In this document: positions 24,210-32,950 of the stretch, in pieces
How positions within the stretch are numbered: position 1 is the first letter of the stretch
How the letters are laid out: every line of letters begins with the position of its first letter
NCBI RefSeq assembly: GCF_030817175.1
Contig: NZ_JAUSYY010000001.1
Location: 2,728,001-2,792,000, forward strand
Length of the DNA stretch: 64,000 nucleotides
DNA from: Agromyces ramosus
GTDB taxonomy: Bacteria > Actinomycetota > Actinomycetes > Actinomycetales > Microbacteriaceae
Direction of reading: 5' to 3'
Translations under genes and position numbers: made by a program
The notes under the pieces: generated by a model
What the model was told of the DNA's origin: nothing
Seen by the model: the letters and a program-made list of their open reading frames with translations, nothing else
Database searches by the model: none

Positions 24210-25871
24210 CTATCCCGTCAAGTCGAGCCGCCCTCCGCGGAACCGCTGGCGCATCAACCGGTCGTGCGAGACGAGCACGACCGCGCCGGGGAACCCCTCG
24301 AGCGCGCGCTCGAGATCCTCGACGAGGTCGGGCGAGAGATGGTTCGTCGGCTCGTCGAGCAGCAGCAGCTCGTGCGACTCGCTCACGAGGAGCGCGAGTT
24401 CCAGCCGCCGCCGCTGACCGTACGAGAGCCCCGCGACCGGCACGGCGAGGTCGCGCGCGTGGAACAGGCCGAGGCTCATCAGGCGCTCCTCGGCCGTCTC
24501 GACGTGCTCCCGGAGGCCGGCCGCGTACGCCTCGAGCAGGCTGCGCCGGGTCGGCGCGATCCCGCTGTGCTGGCGCAGGTGGCCGATGCGTGCGGTCGCG
24601 GTCACGGTGCCGGCATCAGCGGGCTGCTCCCCGGCGATCACCCGCAACAGGCTCGTCTTGCCGATCCCGTTCGGTCCCGTGACGAGCAGGCGATCACCCG
24701 CGGCCAGCTGCAGGTCGTCGACGGATGCCCCGGCGACACGCACCCCGTGCAGCGTGAGCAATGGAGCATCCGGCGCTCTCGGGGCATCCGTTGCGCGACC
24801 CTCGGGCGCCTCCCGCTGCGCGGCCGGCGTCGCTCGCCCGAGCGACGGGGAGAACGACAGCGGCTTCGGCGGCGGTGCGACCGGCGCGTCGAGCAGGCGC
24901 GACACCCGCTCCTTGGCGTTGCGGATGCGTGCCATCGCGCCGTGGTCGCGGCCCCGCGCGCGGAAGGCGCCCGCGCCCATGCCCGCCTTGTCGAGCTTGC
25001 GGGGGATGGCGTCGAGTCGCGTGGCGTTCACCGTGGCGAGTTCGCGACTGCGCGCGAGCTCGGCCTTCCAGGTCTCGTAGGCGAGCCGACGACGTTCACG
25101 CTCGCTCGCCTTCGCGATCAGGTAGCCCGCATACCCGTCGCCGTAGCGGGTGACGGATGCTCCGTCGACCTCCCAGATCACGTCGGTGAGCGCCTGGAGG
25201 AACGCGCGATCGTGCGTCACCGCGACCACCGTGCCGTGATGCGTGCGAAGCCGATCGACGAGCCACTGCCACGCGGCATCGTCGAGGTCGTTGCTCGGCT
25301 CGTCGAGCAGCAGCAGCTCGGGGTTCGACGCCAGCGTGGCCGCGAGTGCGATGCGCGAACGCTCGCCGCCCGACAGGCTCGACCAGGAGCGAGCGCGCTC
25401 GATGCCGGCGACCCCGAGCACCTCGAGCGCGGCGTCGAGTCGTGCGGGCGCGCCGTATCCGTCGCGTGCCTCGAAGCGATCGGCAAGCGCCGCATAGTCG
25501 GCGAGTGCTGCATCGAGGGCAGCGCCGTCGAGGCGCGCGAGACCGTGCTCGGCCTCGTGCATCGCGCGCTCGAGGGTGCGGAGCTCGATCGAGCAGGCAT
25601 CGATCGCATCGATGACGGTCGCATCGTCGGGCAGCTCGAGCACCTGGCCGAGCGCACCGATGCCGCCTGCGGCGGCCACCGTCACGTCGCCGGCATCGGG
25701 CGGCAGCTCGCCGCTCATCAGTCGCAGCAGCGTGGACTTTCCCGAACCGTTGTCGCCGATGACGCCGATGCGTTCGCCGGGGCGAGCCGCGAGATCGACG
25801 CGGTCGAGCACGATGCGGTCGCCGAATCGCTTCGTCGCAGCGTGTATGGAAAGTTGGCTTGGGTACAACAT
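24210..25871 (-). CDS. ABC-F family ATPase (ribosome-protection type)
   Basis: 553 residues with two ABC domains and no membrane segments. Domain 1: GDNGSGKST (near 44), LSGGERSRI, LLLDEPSNDLDD. Linker (about 250-330) is long and charged, with RKLDKAGMGAGAFRARGRDHGAMARI, the P-site tRNA interaction region. Domain 2: GPNGIGKTS, LSYGQRRRLEL, LLLDEPTNHLSP. ABC-F proteins bind the ribosomal E site and dislodge antibiotics or assist stalled ribosomes. The long linker and signature variants resemble antibiotic-resistance subfamilies, but the drug class cannot be read. Start ATG with GGAG seven bases upstream. A 347-bp upstream region could hold attenuation elements. Confidence 0.88.
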   Translation of the reverse strand: MLYPSQLSIHAATKRFGDRIVLDRVDLAARPGERIGVIGDNGSGKSTLLRLMSGELPPDAGDVTVAAAGGIGALGQVLELPDDATVIDAIDACSIELRTLERAMHEAEHGLARLDGAALDAALADYAALADRFEARDGYGAPARLDAALEVLGVAGIERARSWSSLSGGERSRIALAATLASNPELLLLDEPSNDLDDAAWQWLVDRLRTHHGTVVAVTHDRAFLQALTDVIWEVDGASVTRYGDGYAGYLIAKASERERRRLAYETWKAELARSRELATVNATRLDAIPRKLDKAGMGAGAFRARGRDHGAMARIRNAKERVSRLLDAPVAPPPKPLSFSPSLGRATPAAQREAPEGRATDAPRAPDAPLLTLHGVRVAGASVDDLQLAAGDRLLVTGPNGIGKTSLLRVIAGEQPADAGTVTATARIGHLRQHSGIAPTRRSLLEAYAAGLREHVETAEERLMSLGLFHARDLAVPVAGLSYGQRRRLELALLVSESHELLLLDEPTNHLSPDLVEDLERALEGFPGAVVLVSHDRLMRQRFRGGRLDLTG

Positions 25872-26218
25872 ATGAAGCTCCGTTTCCCGGCTCTTCGCAG
25901 TCGTTCACGCGTCGCAGAACGCAAGCCGTGCGGCGAATGCGGAGGATGCGACGAAAGGTCGACAGCTCAGGTGCCGTGAGAGTCAGTGGTCGGAAGCGCT
26001 GAGATCAGCGCAGAGTGCCGTGGAGCATGTGCTCGACACGGCTCGCCACTAGGAGTAATTCAGAGTGCCCATCGCCGCCACGGTATCAGGCCTCGCGAAC
26101 GAGGTGCAATGGTCGGAGCGTTCGTGCGGCGGCGAGGTTGGACACCCGGGGTGGCAGCGGGCGTGGGGCTTGTGCCAGTGTGAGCAGCAATCCGTCTCGC
26201 ATGCGACGAAGGGCACTC
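25872..26218. other. Divergent regulatory region between ABC-F and membrane-protein genes
   Basis: 347 bp without a confident gene. On the minus strand a 7-codon ORF (26005-26028, MLHGTLR) ends inside the inverted repeat GCGCTGA-GA-TCAGCGC (25996-26011). On the plus strand a 35-codon ORF starts at 25872 with MKLRFPALRS, abutting the ABC-F start codon, and later has CGECGGC. Both lack good ribosome sites. They may be attenuator-like or chance. Confidence 0.35.
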
Positions 26219-26890
26219 ATGAGCGACGAGTCGACGAGTTCGGCACCTGCCGCCCCCGCAGCGGAGGCACCCGCGCGAGTGCCCCGGTGGCGTCATCGGC
26301 CGTTCATCGAGATCATCGCGGTGGCCATGCTCTCAGTGACCGCCATCCTGACCGCCTGGTGCGGCTTCCAGGCGGCCAAGTGGAGCGGCGAGCGGGCGAT
26401 CGCGTTCGCCGAGGCATCCGCCGCCCGGGTCGAGGCGGGCGACGCCGACAACGAGGCGCGCGAGGCGCGCGTGGTCGACCTGATCATCTACGCCGAATGG
26501 GTGACCGCCAACGCCGAGGGCCAGACGGCACTCGCCGACAAGATCGAGACTCGCTTCACGCCGGAGCTCAAGGTCGCCTTCGATGCGTGGCAGGCCGGCG
26601 ATGAGGTCGCTCCCGGCCCGTTCGCGATGGACGAGTACGTGCCTCCTGGCACCGAGAGGAGCGCGGAACGCACGGCCTACGCCGAGGCGCGCTTCGCGGA
26701 CGCCGTTGAAGACACCGAGCGTGGCGACAACTACTCGCTGCTGACGGTGCTGTTCGCCCTCGTGCTCTTCCTGACCGCGATGGCGCAGCGTGACATCCAC
26801 CACTTCGCCGCATGGATGATGCTCGGGCTGGCCGGCCTCATCGCCCTGGGCGGGTTCGTCGTGCTGCTCACCTTCCCGGCGCGGTTCTGA
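26219..26890 (+). CDS. Membrane protein, unknown (three helices)
   Basis: 223 residues; ATG preceded by GAAGGG. Ala/Pro-rich N-terminus, one helix near residues 37-56 (IAVAMLSVTAILTAWCGFQ), a long charged alpha-helical region (60-165; WSGERAIAFAEASAARVEAGDADNEAR) and two C-terminal helices (TVLFALVLFLTAMAQR; MMLGLAGLIALGGFVVLLTF). This layout matches conserved bacterial proteins annotated only as DUF4337-like or hypothetical. Convergent with the methyltransferase gene. Confidence 0.65.
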   Translation: MSDESTSSAPAAPAAEAPARVPRWRHRPFIEIIAVAMLSVTAILTAWCGFQAAKWSGERAIAFAEASAARVEAGDADNEAREARVVDLIIYAEWVTANAEGQTALADKIETRFTPELKVAFDAWQAGDEVAPGPFAMDEYVPPGTERSAERTAYAEARFADAVEDTERGDNYSLLTVLFALVLFLTAMAQRDIHHFAAWMMLGLAGLIALGGFVVLLTFPARF

Positions 26891-26909
26891 GCGCGCCGGT
26901 CAGCTCCCC

Positions 26910-27563
26910 TCACGGCCGCCGGCGTGCGAGCAGGGTGGCGTCGTGCACGTCGACCGTTGCGCCCTCGCGCAGCATCGCTCGCGGCCGCTGCTCGGCCACG
27001 AGCACGTCGAAGTCGTCGGGCAGGGCGGGCAGCAGCTCTTCGGCGAGGAACATCGCGTTGCGATGACTCGCCGAGAGGTGCGTGAACACGCCCGACGGCG
27101 CATGCCCGACCACGAGGAGGTGTCCGCCGGGCGCAACCGCCTGCGCGAGCCGGCGAGTCACCTCGACCATGCCGCCGTCGGGTGGATGCAGGAAGTGCGT
27201 GGTGACGAGGTCGTACGAACGGCCGTCGGCATCGAAGGTGCGGGCGTCGACCTGCCACCAGTCGGTGCGGTCGGCGACTCCGGCCTCCTCGGCATGCCGG
27301 GCCGCGCGGGCCAGGCCGTTGGCCGAGAAGTCGGCGCCGGTGACCTTCCACCCGTGTTGCGCCAGCCAGATGACGTCGCCGCCCTCGCCGCAGCCGACGT
27401 CGAGGGCCGTGCCGGGAGTCAGTACGGATGCCTCGGCGACGAGTTGCGGGTTGGGCTTGCCGCTCCACACCTTCCGTTCACCCGAGTACCGCTCCTCCCA
27501 GCTCGACGGCTCGAACATCTCGGCCGCCTCGGCGTCGCTGGATTCGTGTTCGTGCCGGCTCAT
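26910..27563 (-). CDS. Class I SAM-dependent methyltransferase
   Basis: 217 residues from ATG with GGAAGGAAG upstream. N-terminus MFEPSSWEERYSGERKVWSGKPNPQ, then motif I LDVGCGEGGDVIWLAQHGW (near residue 54), motif II VTGADFSANGLARA, and YDLVTTHFLHPPDG. This is the Tehb/ubiE-like group of small-molecule methyltransferases common in actinobacteria (thiopurine-methyltransferase-like start). Substrate unknown. Longer upstream reading is shadow. Confidence 0.88.
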   Translation of the reverse strand: MSRHEHESSDAEAAEMFEPSSWEERYSGERKVWSGKPNPQLVAEASVLTPGTALDVGCGEGGDVIWLAQHGWKVTGADFSANGLARAARHAEEAGVADRTDWWQVDARTFDADGRSYDLVTTHFLHPPDGGMVEVTRRLAQAVAPGGHLLVVGHAPSGVFTHLSASHRNAMFLAEELLPALPDDFDVLVAEQRPRAMLREGATVDVHDATLLARRRP

Positions 27564-27686
27564 CGAGTGCTTCCTTCCGCTGCTGCCCGAGCGTACGCAG
27601 CCCGCCCGTTGATGGCACCTCGGCTTGCCGTTCCGGCAACGCCGGACCTGGGGGAGCCGCGCCACGGGACGCGCATCACTGACTGC

Positions 27687-27692
27687 TAGCAT
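27687..27692 (+). promoter_or_regulatory. Leaderless -10 box of gene at 27699
   Basis: TAGCAT, six bases before the GTG at 27699. Confidence 0.5.
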
Positions 27693-27698
27693 CCGCTG

Positions 27699-29039
27699 GT
27701 GCGCATACTCCGCAGGGCGATCACCGTCGTCGCAGTCCTCGTGCTCGTGGCCATCGCGGCGTTCACGGGCGTGTACCTCTGGCAGCAGCCGATCCTCATG
27801 ACCGCCACGGGCTACGCCGCCCACAATGCCTGCGCCGTCACCACGGTGGCCGGGCGCGACGACTCCGCGACCGACCTGCCACCGAACCCGCTCGTGCCCT
27901 ACCTGCAGGTCGACGTCGACGGCGACACGACCACCGGCTCGCTCCCGGCCTCGCTCGCACGGCAGCGGGCCTGGTACGCCGAGGGCTTCGGCTGCACGCT
28001 CGCCGACGAGCGTCCCGAATTCGGCGAGGCGACGCCGATCTCAGGCGACGGCAACCCGTTCAGTGACGCGCCGACGCCGACGCCCGATCCCGCCGTCGAC
28101 GAGGCCATCGCGCGTGCCTTCGGTGACGATCTCCCCGAAGCGGATGCCGCGGCGCTCGGCACCCGCGCGGTCGTGGTCGTGAACGACGGCGAACTCGTCG
28201 CCGAGCGGTACGCCGACGGGTTCGATGCCACGACGCCCCAGCTCGGCTGGTCGATGTCGAAGAGCGTCGCGAGTCTGCTGACGGGAGTGCTCGTGAGGCA
28301 GGGCGTCGTCTCGCTCGACGACGACCGGCTGCGCCCGGAGTGGACCGACGAGCGCGCCGACATCACCGTCGAAGACCTGCTGCGCATGACGGGCGGCCTC
28401 GAGTGGGACGAGACCTACGACCTCGGAACCCCCATCACCCGCATGCTCTACCTCGAGGGCGACATGGGCGCCTACGTCGCCGGGCAGCCGCTCGCGCATG
28501 AGCCGGGCACCGTGCAGCAGTACTCGAGCGGCAGCACCAACGTGCTCTGCTCGGTGCTCGCCGAGCGCACCGGCCTCGGAGCCGACCTGCCCCGCGAGGC
28601 CCTGCTCGAGCCGCTGGGGCTCTCGTCGGCGGTATTCGAGCCGGACGCCGCGGGCACGCCGGTGTGCTCGTCGTACCTCTGGGCGACCCCGCGCGACTGG
28701 GCGGCCGTCGGCCAGTTCGCGCTGCAGAACGGCGAGTGGAACGGCGAGCAGCTCCTGCCCGACGACTGGATGTCGCAGAGCCTCACCGTCACCGACGCCG
28801 AGGAGACCGACGACCCCGGCTACGGCATGGGATGGCGCGTCAACCCGATGCCCGACGGCACCGTGCGGTGGCCCGGCCTGCCCGAGGACGCATTCTCGGC
28901 GAACGGCCACGACGGCCAGCGCGTCACCGTCGTGCCGTCGGAAGGACTCGTCGTCGTGCGCCTCGGGTTCACGCCCGGGGGAGTCGAGGACGCGTCGGTC
29001 ACGCAGCTCGTCGAGGACGTCATCGCCGCGCTCGGCTGA
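27699..29039 (+). CDS. Beta-lactamase-family serine hydrolase, exported/membrane-anchored
   Basis: 446 residues from GTG. Residues 7-27 form a signal-anchor helix. The catalytic domain (about 150-440) has SxxK in GWSMSKSVASLL, YxS/N in VQQYSSGSTN, and the third motif HDGQRVTVV near residue 405, as in class C-type penicillin-binding hydrolases and EstB-like esterases. The N-terminal 120 residues carry two Cys (NACAV, GCTLAD). Probably a periplasm-facing esterase or peptidase. Leaderless arrangement. Confidence 0.87.
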   Translation: MRILRRAITVVAVLVLVAIAAFTGVYLWQQPILMTATGYAAHNACAVTTVAGRDDSATDLPPNPLVPYLQVDVDGDTTTGSLPASLARQRAWYAEGFGCTLADERPEFGEATPISGDGNPFSDAPTPTPDPAVDEAIARAFGDDLPEADAAALGTRAVVVVNDGELVAERYADGFDATTPQLGWSMSKSVASLLTGVLVRQGVVSLDDDRLRPEWTDERADITVEDLLRMTGGLEWDETYDLGTPITRMLYLEGDMGAYVAGQPLAHEPGTVQQYSSGSTNVLCSVLAERTGLGADLPREALLEPLGLSSAVFEPDAAGTPVCSSYLWATPRDWAAVGQFALQNGEWNGEQLLPDDWMSQSLTVTDAEETDDPGYGMGWRVNPMPDGTVRWPGLPEDAFSANGHDGQRVTVVPSEGLVVVRLGFTPGGVEDASVTQLVEDVIAALG

Positions 29040-29105
29040 TCTCACGGTTCGACGAGCTAGCGAAGGCCACCTGACGCCGTCGGCGGTGTGTGGAAAACTG
29101 GCGGC

Positions 29106-29993
29106 ATGCCTGAGTCGCCTGAGGTGCAAGCGCTCGTCGAAGAGCTCGGCACGCGATTGACCGGCCGCGCGGTCAGCGACGTCGACGTGCTCGAGTTCCG
29201 CGTGACCAAGACCCGCGCGAGGCCGCCCTCGTCGCTCGTCGGCGAACGGGTGACCGCCGCGAAGCGGCATGGCAAGCTCGTCGAGTTCGAGTTCGAGGGG
29301 TCGCAGCACCTCGTGGTGTCGCTCGGCAGGCACGGCTGGGCTCGGTGGCGCGACGGCGATGGCAACGGCAACGCAGTCGGCTACGACCCGGCCGTGACCG
29401 GAGCGGCCGACGCAGATGCCGGCCCCGCGCCGGCGCTCGTCTCCGTCGAGTTCGACGACGGCAGCGCCCTCGAGTTCACGGATGCCGGTGGCTGGGTGTC
29501 ACTCGGCTTCTGGGTGGTCGACGACCCTGCCGAGGTGCCGGCCGTCGCCAAGCTCGGACCCGACCCCGCCGACCCCGAGTTCTCTCGGGCCGACTTCGAC
29601 CGCGCCCTCGGCGGCCGTCGCAAGCAGGTCAAGGCGGTGCTGCAGGAGCAGGAGTCGCTCGCCGGCATCGGCAACGCGTACTCCGACGAGATCCTGCACG
29701 CGGCCAAGATCTCGCCCGTCGTGCACGCGGCCGCGCTGACCGGCGCAGAGCTCGACCGGCTCTTCGACGCGACGGTGGGCACCATCACCTCCGCGATCGA
29801 CGCGCGCCGGGGCATCCCGATCGATCAGCTCAAGGCGACGAAGGTCGCGGCGATGCAGGCGCACGGCAGGGCGGGCGAGACCTGCCCGGTCTGCGGCGAC
29901 ACGATCCGCGACTTCTCCTTCGCGAGCACCACGGCCCAGTACTGCCCGACGTGCCAGACCGGCGGCGCCGAGCTCGCGTTGCGCGAGGCGTAG
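29106..29993 (+). CDS. Fpg/Nei-family DNA glycosylase
   Basis: 295 residues. N-terminus MPESPEVQALVEEL: after Met removal, Pro1 and Glu2 are the catalytic pair (PESPE in place of PELPE). H2TH region includes RKQVKAVLQEQESLAGIGNAYSDEIL (in part GIGNAYSDEI). C-terminal zinc finger CPVCGDTI...YCPTCQTGG. Such enzymes excise oxidised bases by beta/delta-elimination. Sequence is nearer the actinobacterial Fpg-like/Nei2 group than to MutM; which lesion it prefers cannot be read. A weak -10 (AAAACT) lies six bases before the ATG. Confidence 0.9.
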   Translation: MPESPEVQALVEELGTRLTGRAVSDVDVLEFRVTKTRARPPSSLVGERVTAAKRHGKLVEFEFEGSQHLVVSLGRHGWARWRDGDGNGNAVGYDPAVTGAADADAGPAPALVSVEFDDGSALEFTDAGGWVSLGFWVVDDPAEVPAVAKLGPDPADPEFSRADFDRALGGRRKQVKAVLQEQESLAGIGNAYSDEILHAAKISPVVHAAALTGAELDRLFDATVGTITSAIDARRGIPIDQLKATKVAAMQAHGRAGETCPVCGDTIRDFSFASTTAQYCPTCQTGGAELALREA

Positions 29994-30041
29994 TCCGCGC
30001 CATCGAGCAGTATCGGAGAAGCGTCGCCGGGCGCACCGAAA

Positions 30042-30047
30042 TAGCGT
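30042..30047 (+). promoter_or_regulatory. Leaderless -10 box of gene at 30055
   Basis: TAGCGT, seven bases before the ATG at 30055. Confidence 0.55.
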
Positions 30048-30054
30048 CATCCGT

Positions 30055-30690
30055 ATGAACTCCATCGACTCCATCACCCTCGAGGTGGCCGACATCGCGG
30101 CCGCCCAACGCTTCTACGACGCCGCCTTCGGGCTCGGCGACCTGCTCCGCTTTCGGGCATCGGATGCCCCGAGCTCGGGCTTCCGCGGATTCACCCTCTC
30201 GCTCATCGTGGCGCAGCCCTCGACCGTCAGCAGCTTGATCGACTCGGCGGTCGCCGCCGGCGCCACCACGCTCAAGCCCGTCGAGAAGTCCCTCTGGGGC
30301 TACGGCGGCTCCGTGCAGGCGCCCGACGGCACGATCTGGAAGGTCGCGACCTCGGCGAAGAAGGACACCGGCCCGGCCACGCGCGACATCGACAGGATCG
30401 TGCTCCTGCTCGGCGCCGAAGACGTCGGCGCGAGCAAGCGCATCTACGTCGACCGCGGACTCACGGTCGGCAAGACCTTCGGCAGCTACGTCGACTTCGC
30501 CATGCCGACGAGCCCGATCGGCCTAGGGCTCTACAAGCGCCGTGCCCTCGCGAAGGACGCGGGCGTGCCGCCCGAGGGCAGCGGATCGCACCGCATCATC
30601 GTCAACAGCGGCGCCGAGTCCTTCACCGACCCCGACGGGTTCACGTGGCAGCCTGCAGCGGTGAGCTCGCTGGCCCGGCCGGTCGGGTAG
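30055..30690 (+). CDS. VOC/glyoxalase-family protein, copy 1
   Basis: 211 residues containing two VOC-type half-domains: MNSIDSITLEVADIAAAQRFY at the start, and a second repeat near residue 118 (DIDRIVLLLGAEDVGASKRIYVDRGL). SLWGYGGSVQAPDGTIW is typical of glyoxalase-like proteins. The metal ligands of true glyoxalase are not obvious. It is closely similar along its length to the gene at 32951-33556, with the MFS/TetR pair between them, indicating a local duplication. Leaderless arrangement. Confidence 0.85.
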   Translation: MNSIDSITLEVADIAAAQRFYDAAFGLGDLLRFRASDAPSSGFRGFTLSLIVAQPSTVSSLIDSAVAAGATTLKPVEKSLWGYGGSVQAPDGTIWKVATSAKKDTGPATRDIDRIVLLLGAEDVGASKRIYVDRGLTVGKTFGSYVDFAMPTSPIGLGLYKRRALAKDAGVPPEGSGSHRIIVNSGAESFTDPDGFTWQPAAVSSLARPVG

Positions 30691-30718
30691 CGCGAGCCGC
30701 GGCATCCGCTTCATCGCA

Positions 30719-30754
30719 CGAACGCCCGGTCCTCGAACGAGGGCCGGGCGTTCG
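30719..30754. terminator. Terminator between VOC copy 1 and MFS gene
   Basis: CGAACGCCCGGTCCTCG and GAGGGCCGGGCGTTCG form a near-perfect 16-bp stem with a 3-base loop between convergent genes. Confidence 0.8.
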
Positions 30755-30776
30755 CGTTGCGCGAAGGACCTCTGGG

Positions 30777-32204
30777 TCAGGCCGCTTCGGCGATCTCCTC
30801 GAGCGGAGACTCGACGACCGGGATCATGCGCGCCGCCGGCCGGACCGTGCGACTCCGGCCGAGGAACGGCACGACGCCGCCGGCGACCGCGAGCACCGCG
30901 CCGATGACGAACGCTGCGACATAGCCCGACTCGGCGGGCAAGCCGCCGGCCCCGAGGGTCGCCCCGATCGCCGCAGCGAACACCGTGGTGCCGATCGCGC
31001 CGCCGATGGTGCGGATGTTCGCGTTCATGCCGGTGGCGATGCCCACCTGGTCGGCCGGCACGCTGCGCACGATGAGGTTCGGAGTCGACGAGGTGACCAG
31101 GCCCGTGCCGAGTCCGAGCGCCGCGGCCGCGGCAGCGAGCTGCAGGACATCGCCGTGGAACAGGGCGATCGACAGCGACGCGGCGCCCGACACGAGCGCG
31201 CCGATCGTGAGCTGCGCGGCGAACGGCAGTACCCGACTGAGCGGGCCGGCGATGAAGCCGACCGACGCCATGGTCACGAGCATCGGGAGCATGATGAGGC
31301 CGGCGGTGCTCGCGTCGACGCCGAGGCCGTAGCCGCTGGCGGTCGGTGTCTCGGCAAGTCGCGGCAGGTACGCCCACACGCCGAACATCGCCGCGCCGGT
31401 CAGCAGGGCGGTGAGATTCGTGGTCCACACGGCGGGCAACCGCATCATGCGCATGTCGACGAGCGGCGTGCGCGAGCGCACCTCGACGGTGACCCAGGCG
31501 GCAGCGAGGCCGGCCGCCGCGACGAAGAGGGCGATCACGAGAGGCGATCCCCACCCCCACTGATTGCCCGAGCTGAGCGGCAGCAGCAACGCGACCAGCC
31601 ACCCTGAGAGGAGCACCGCGGCGAGCACGTTGATCCGTCCGGTGGAGCGGGCGGCTGAGCGAGACAGGCCGAAGTACCCCAGTGCGAGCCCGGCGGTGGC
31701 GAGCACCAACGGCAAGGCGAAGAGCCCGCGCCATCCGATGGCGGCGGCGACGGGACCGGCGATGACCGTGCCGAGCCCGCTGCCGACCGCCATGATCGCC
31801 GAGAGGGCGCCGATCGCACCGGCGAGGCGGGTCGCCGGGAAGGCGTCGCGGACGAGCCCGAAGCCGAGCGGGAAGACGGCGGCGCCGAGCCCCTGCAGGA
31901 TGCGCGCGATCAGCATGACGGTGAGGTTCGGTGCGAACGCCGAGAGGAGGGAGCCGACCGCGACCGCGCCGAGCGCCAGGAGGTACATCCGGCGCCGGCC
32001 GACGAGGTCGCCGGCGCGGCCCAGCAGCGGTGTAGCGACCGCAGCCGAGATGAGCCAGGCGGTCAGCATCCAGGTCTGGCCGATCGCGTCGGCGCCGATG
32101 TCGGTGCCGATCGTGGTGAGGACGGGGATGATGAGCGATTGGAGACTTGCGACGGCGGTGAAGCTCGTGGCCACCGCGATGAAGGTGATGCGAGTACTGG
32201 ACAA
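30777..32204 (-). CDS. MFS drug-efflux transporter (DHA2/QacA-like)
   Basis: 475 residues from TTG at 32204 with AAAGG eight bases upstream. About 14 hydrophobic helices; motif A-like GRAGDLVGRRRMYL between helices 2 and 3, and motif C-like region ALSAIMAVGSGLGTVIAGP in helix 5 typical of proton-drug antiporters. Divergent from a TetR gene across a region with three GGAGG-N3-CCTCC dyads, so it is almost certainly repressed by that TetR. Substrate unknown. Confidence 0.9.
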   Translation of the reverse strand: MSSTRITFIAVATSFTAVASLQSLIIPVLTTIGTDIGADAIGQTWMLTAWLISAAVATPLLGRAGDLVGRRRMYLLALGAVAVGSLLSAFAPNLTVMLIARILQGLGAAVFPLGFGLVRDAFPATRLAGAIGALSAIMAVGSGLGTVIAGPVAAAIGWRGLFALPLVLATAGLALGYFGLSRSAARSTGRINVLAAVLLSGWLVALLLPLSSGNQWGWGSPLVIALFVAAAGLAAAWVTVEVRSRTPLVDMRMMRLPAVWTTNLTALLTGAAMFGVWAYLPRLAETPTASGYGLGVDASTAGLIMLPMLVTMASVGFIAGPLSRVLPFAAQLTIGALVSGAASLSIALFHGDVLQLAAAAAALGLGTGLVTSSTPNLIVRSVPADQVGIATGMNANIRTIGGAIGTTVFAAAIGATLGAGGLPAESGYVAAFVIGAVLAVAGGVVPFLGRSRTVRPAARMIPVVESPLEEIAEAA

Positions 32205-32239
32205 ACGAACGCCTTTCGGTCAGGCGATTGGAATATACT

Positions 32240-32293
32240 GGAGGGATCCTCCGATCGGAGGCTGCCTCCGGTACATTAGCGGAGGACCCCTCC
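32240..32293. promoter_or_regulatory. Three GGAGG-N3-CCTCC dyads, probable TetR operators
   Basis: Perfect 13-bp dyads at 32240-32252 (spacer GAT), 32257-32269 (CTG) and 32281-32293 (ACC), centres 17 and 24 bp apart, in the 110-bp region between the divergent MFS and TetR starts. The spacing places repressor dimers side by side over both promoters. Confidence 0.8.
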
Positions 32294-32314
32294 ACTTTGC
32301 AAGTGAGGAATTCG

Positions 32315-32884
32315 ATGACCGACCCAGCGCTCAGCGCCCTGCTCGACGAGCGCCGGCCGACGCGTTCTGATGCGCGGCGCAATTTCGACGCCCTCATCGA
32401 GGCCGGACGTGACGCATTCGCCGAGCACGGGGTCGACGCATCCCTCGAGGACATCGCCCGCAGGGCCGGCGTCGGCATCGCGACGCTCTACCGCAACTTC
32501 CCGACGCGCGACTTGCTCGTCGAGGCGGTGTACCTCGACGAGGTGGCCGGTGTCGCGTCGTTCGCCGAAGACCTCGGCGATCTGCCGCCGTTCGACGCGC
32601 TCGCCGCCTGGCTGCGCCGCTTCGCCGACTACGTGAGCCGCAAGCGCGTGCTGCTCGACGGCCTGAACCGCGATTCCGAGCTGCTGCAGACCTGTCGCGA
32701 GGTCATGTACCAGTCGGGCGAGCCGTTGCTGCGACGCGCGCAGTCCGCCGGCCTCGTTCGTGCCGACATCGGCATCGACGACGCCGTGCGCCTGGTCGCC
32801 GGCGTGGCGAGCGTCGCGTTCCCGAGCCCCGAGCAGCGTGAACGGGTCGTCGACATGGCACTCGATGGGCTGCGTGCCCGCTGA
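32315..32884 (+). CDS. TetR/AcrR-family repressor of the adjacent MFS gene
   Basis: 189 residues; ATG preceded by GTGAGGAATTCG. HTH at about residues 44-66 (ASLEDIARRAGVGIATLYRNFPTRD). The ligand domain fits the TetR_C_33/SbtR-like group (FADYVSRKRVLLDGLNRDSELL). Divergent from the MFS transporter, with three dyad operators between. Likely releases DNA upon binding a transported compound. Confidence 0.9.
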   Translation: MTDPALSALLDERRPTRSDARRNFDALIEAGRDAFAEHGVDASLEDIARRAGVGIATLYRNFPTRDLLVEAVYLDEVAGVASFAEDLGDLPPFDALAAWLRRFADYVSRKRVLLDGLNRDSELLQTCREVMYQSGEPLLRRAQSAGLVRADIGIDDAVRLVAGVASVAFPSPEQRERVVDMALDGLRAR

Positions 32885-32950
32885 CGCCGGCGTGCCCGCG
32901 CTTGACAGGTGAGAATCCCGCAGCCTAATCCTTGAGGGGGAGGAGGAACG

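Noticed and set aside
24264..25979. Long plus-strand frame antisense to the ABC-F gene
   Set aside because: Shadow of the real minus-strand gene; only its last 35 codons, upstream of the ABC-F start, are kept as a speculative short ORF.
30523..32478. Alternative minus-strand frame covering the MFS gene
   Set aside because: Arg-rich translation; the TTG-started MFS frame has helices and motifs.
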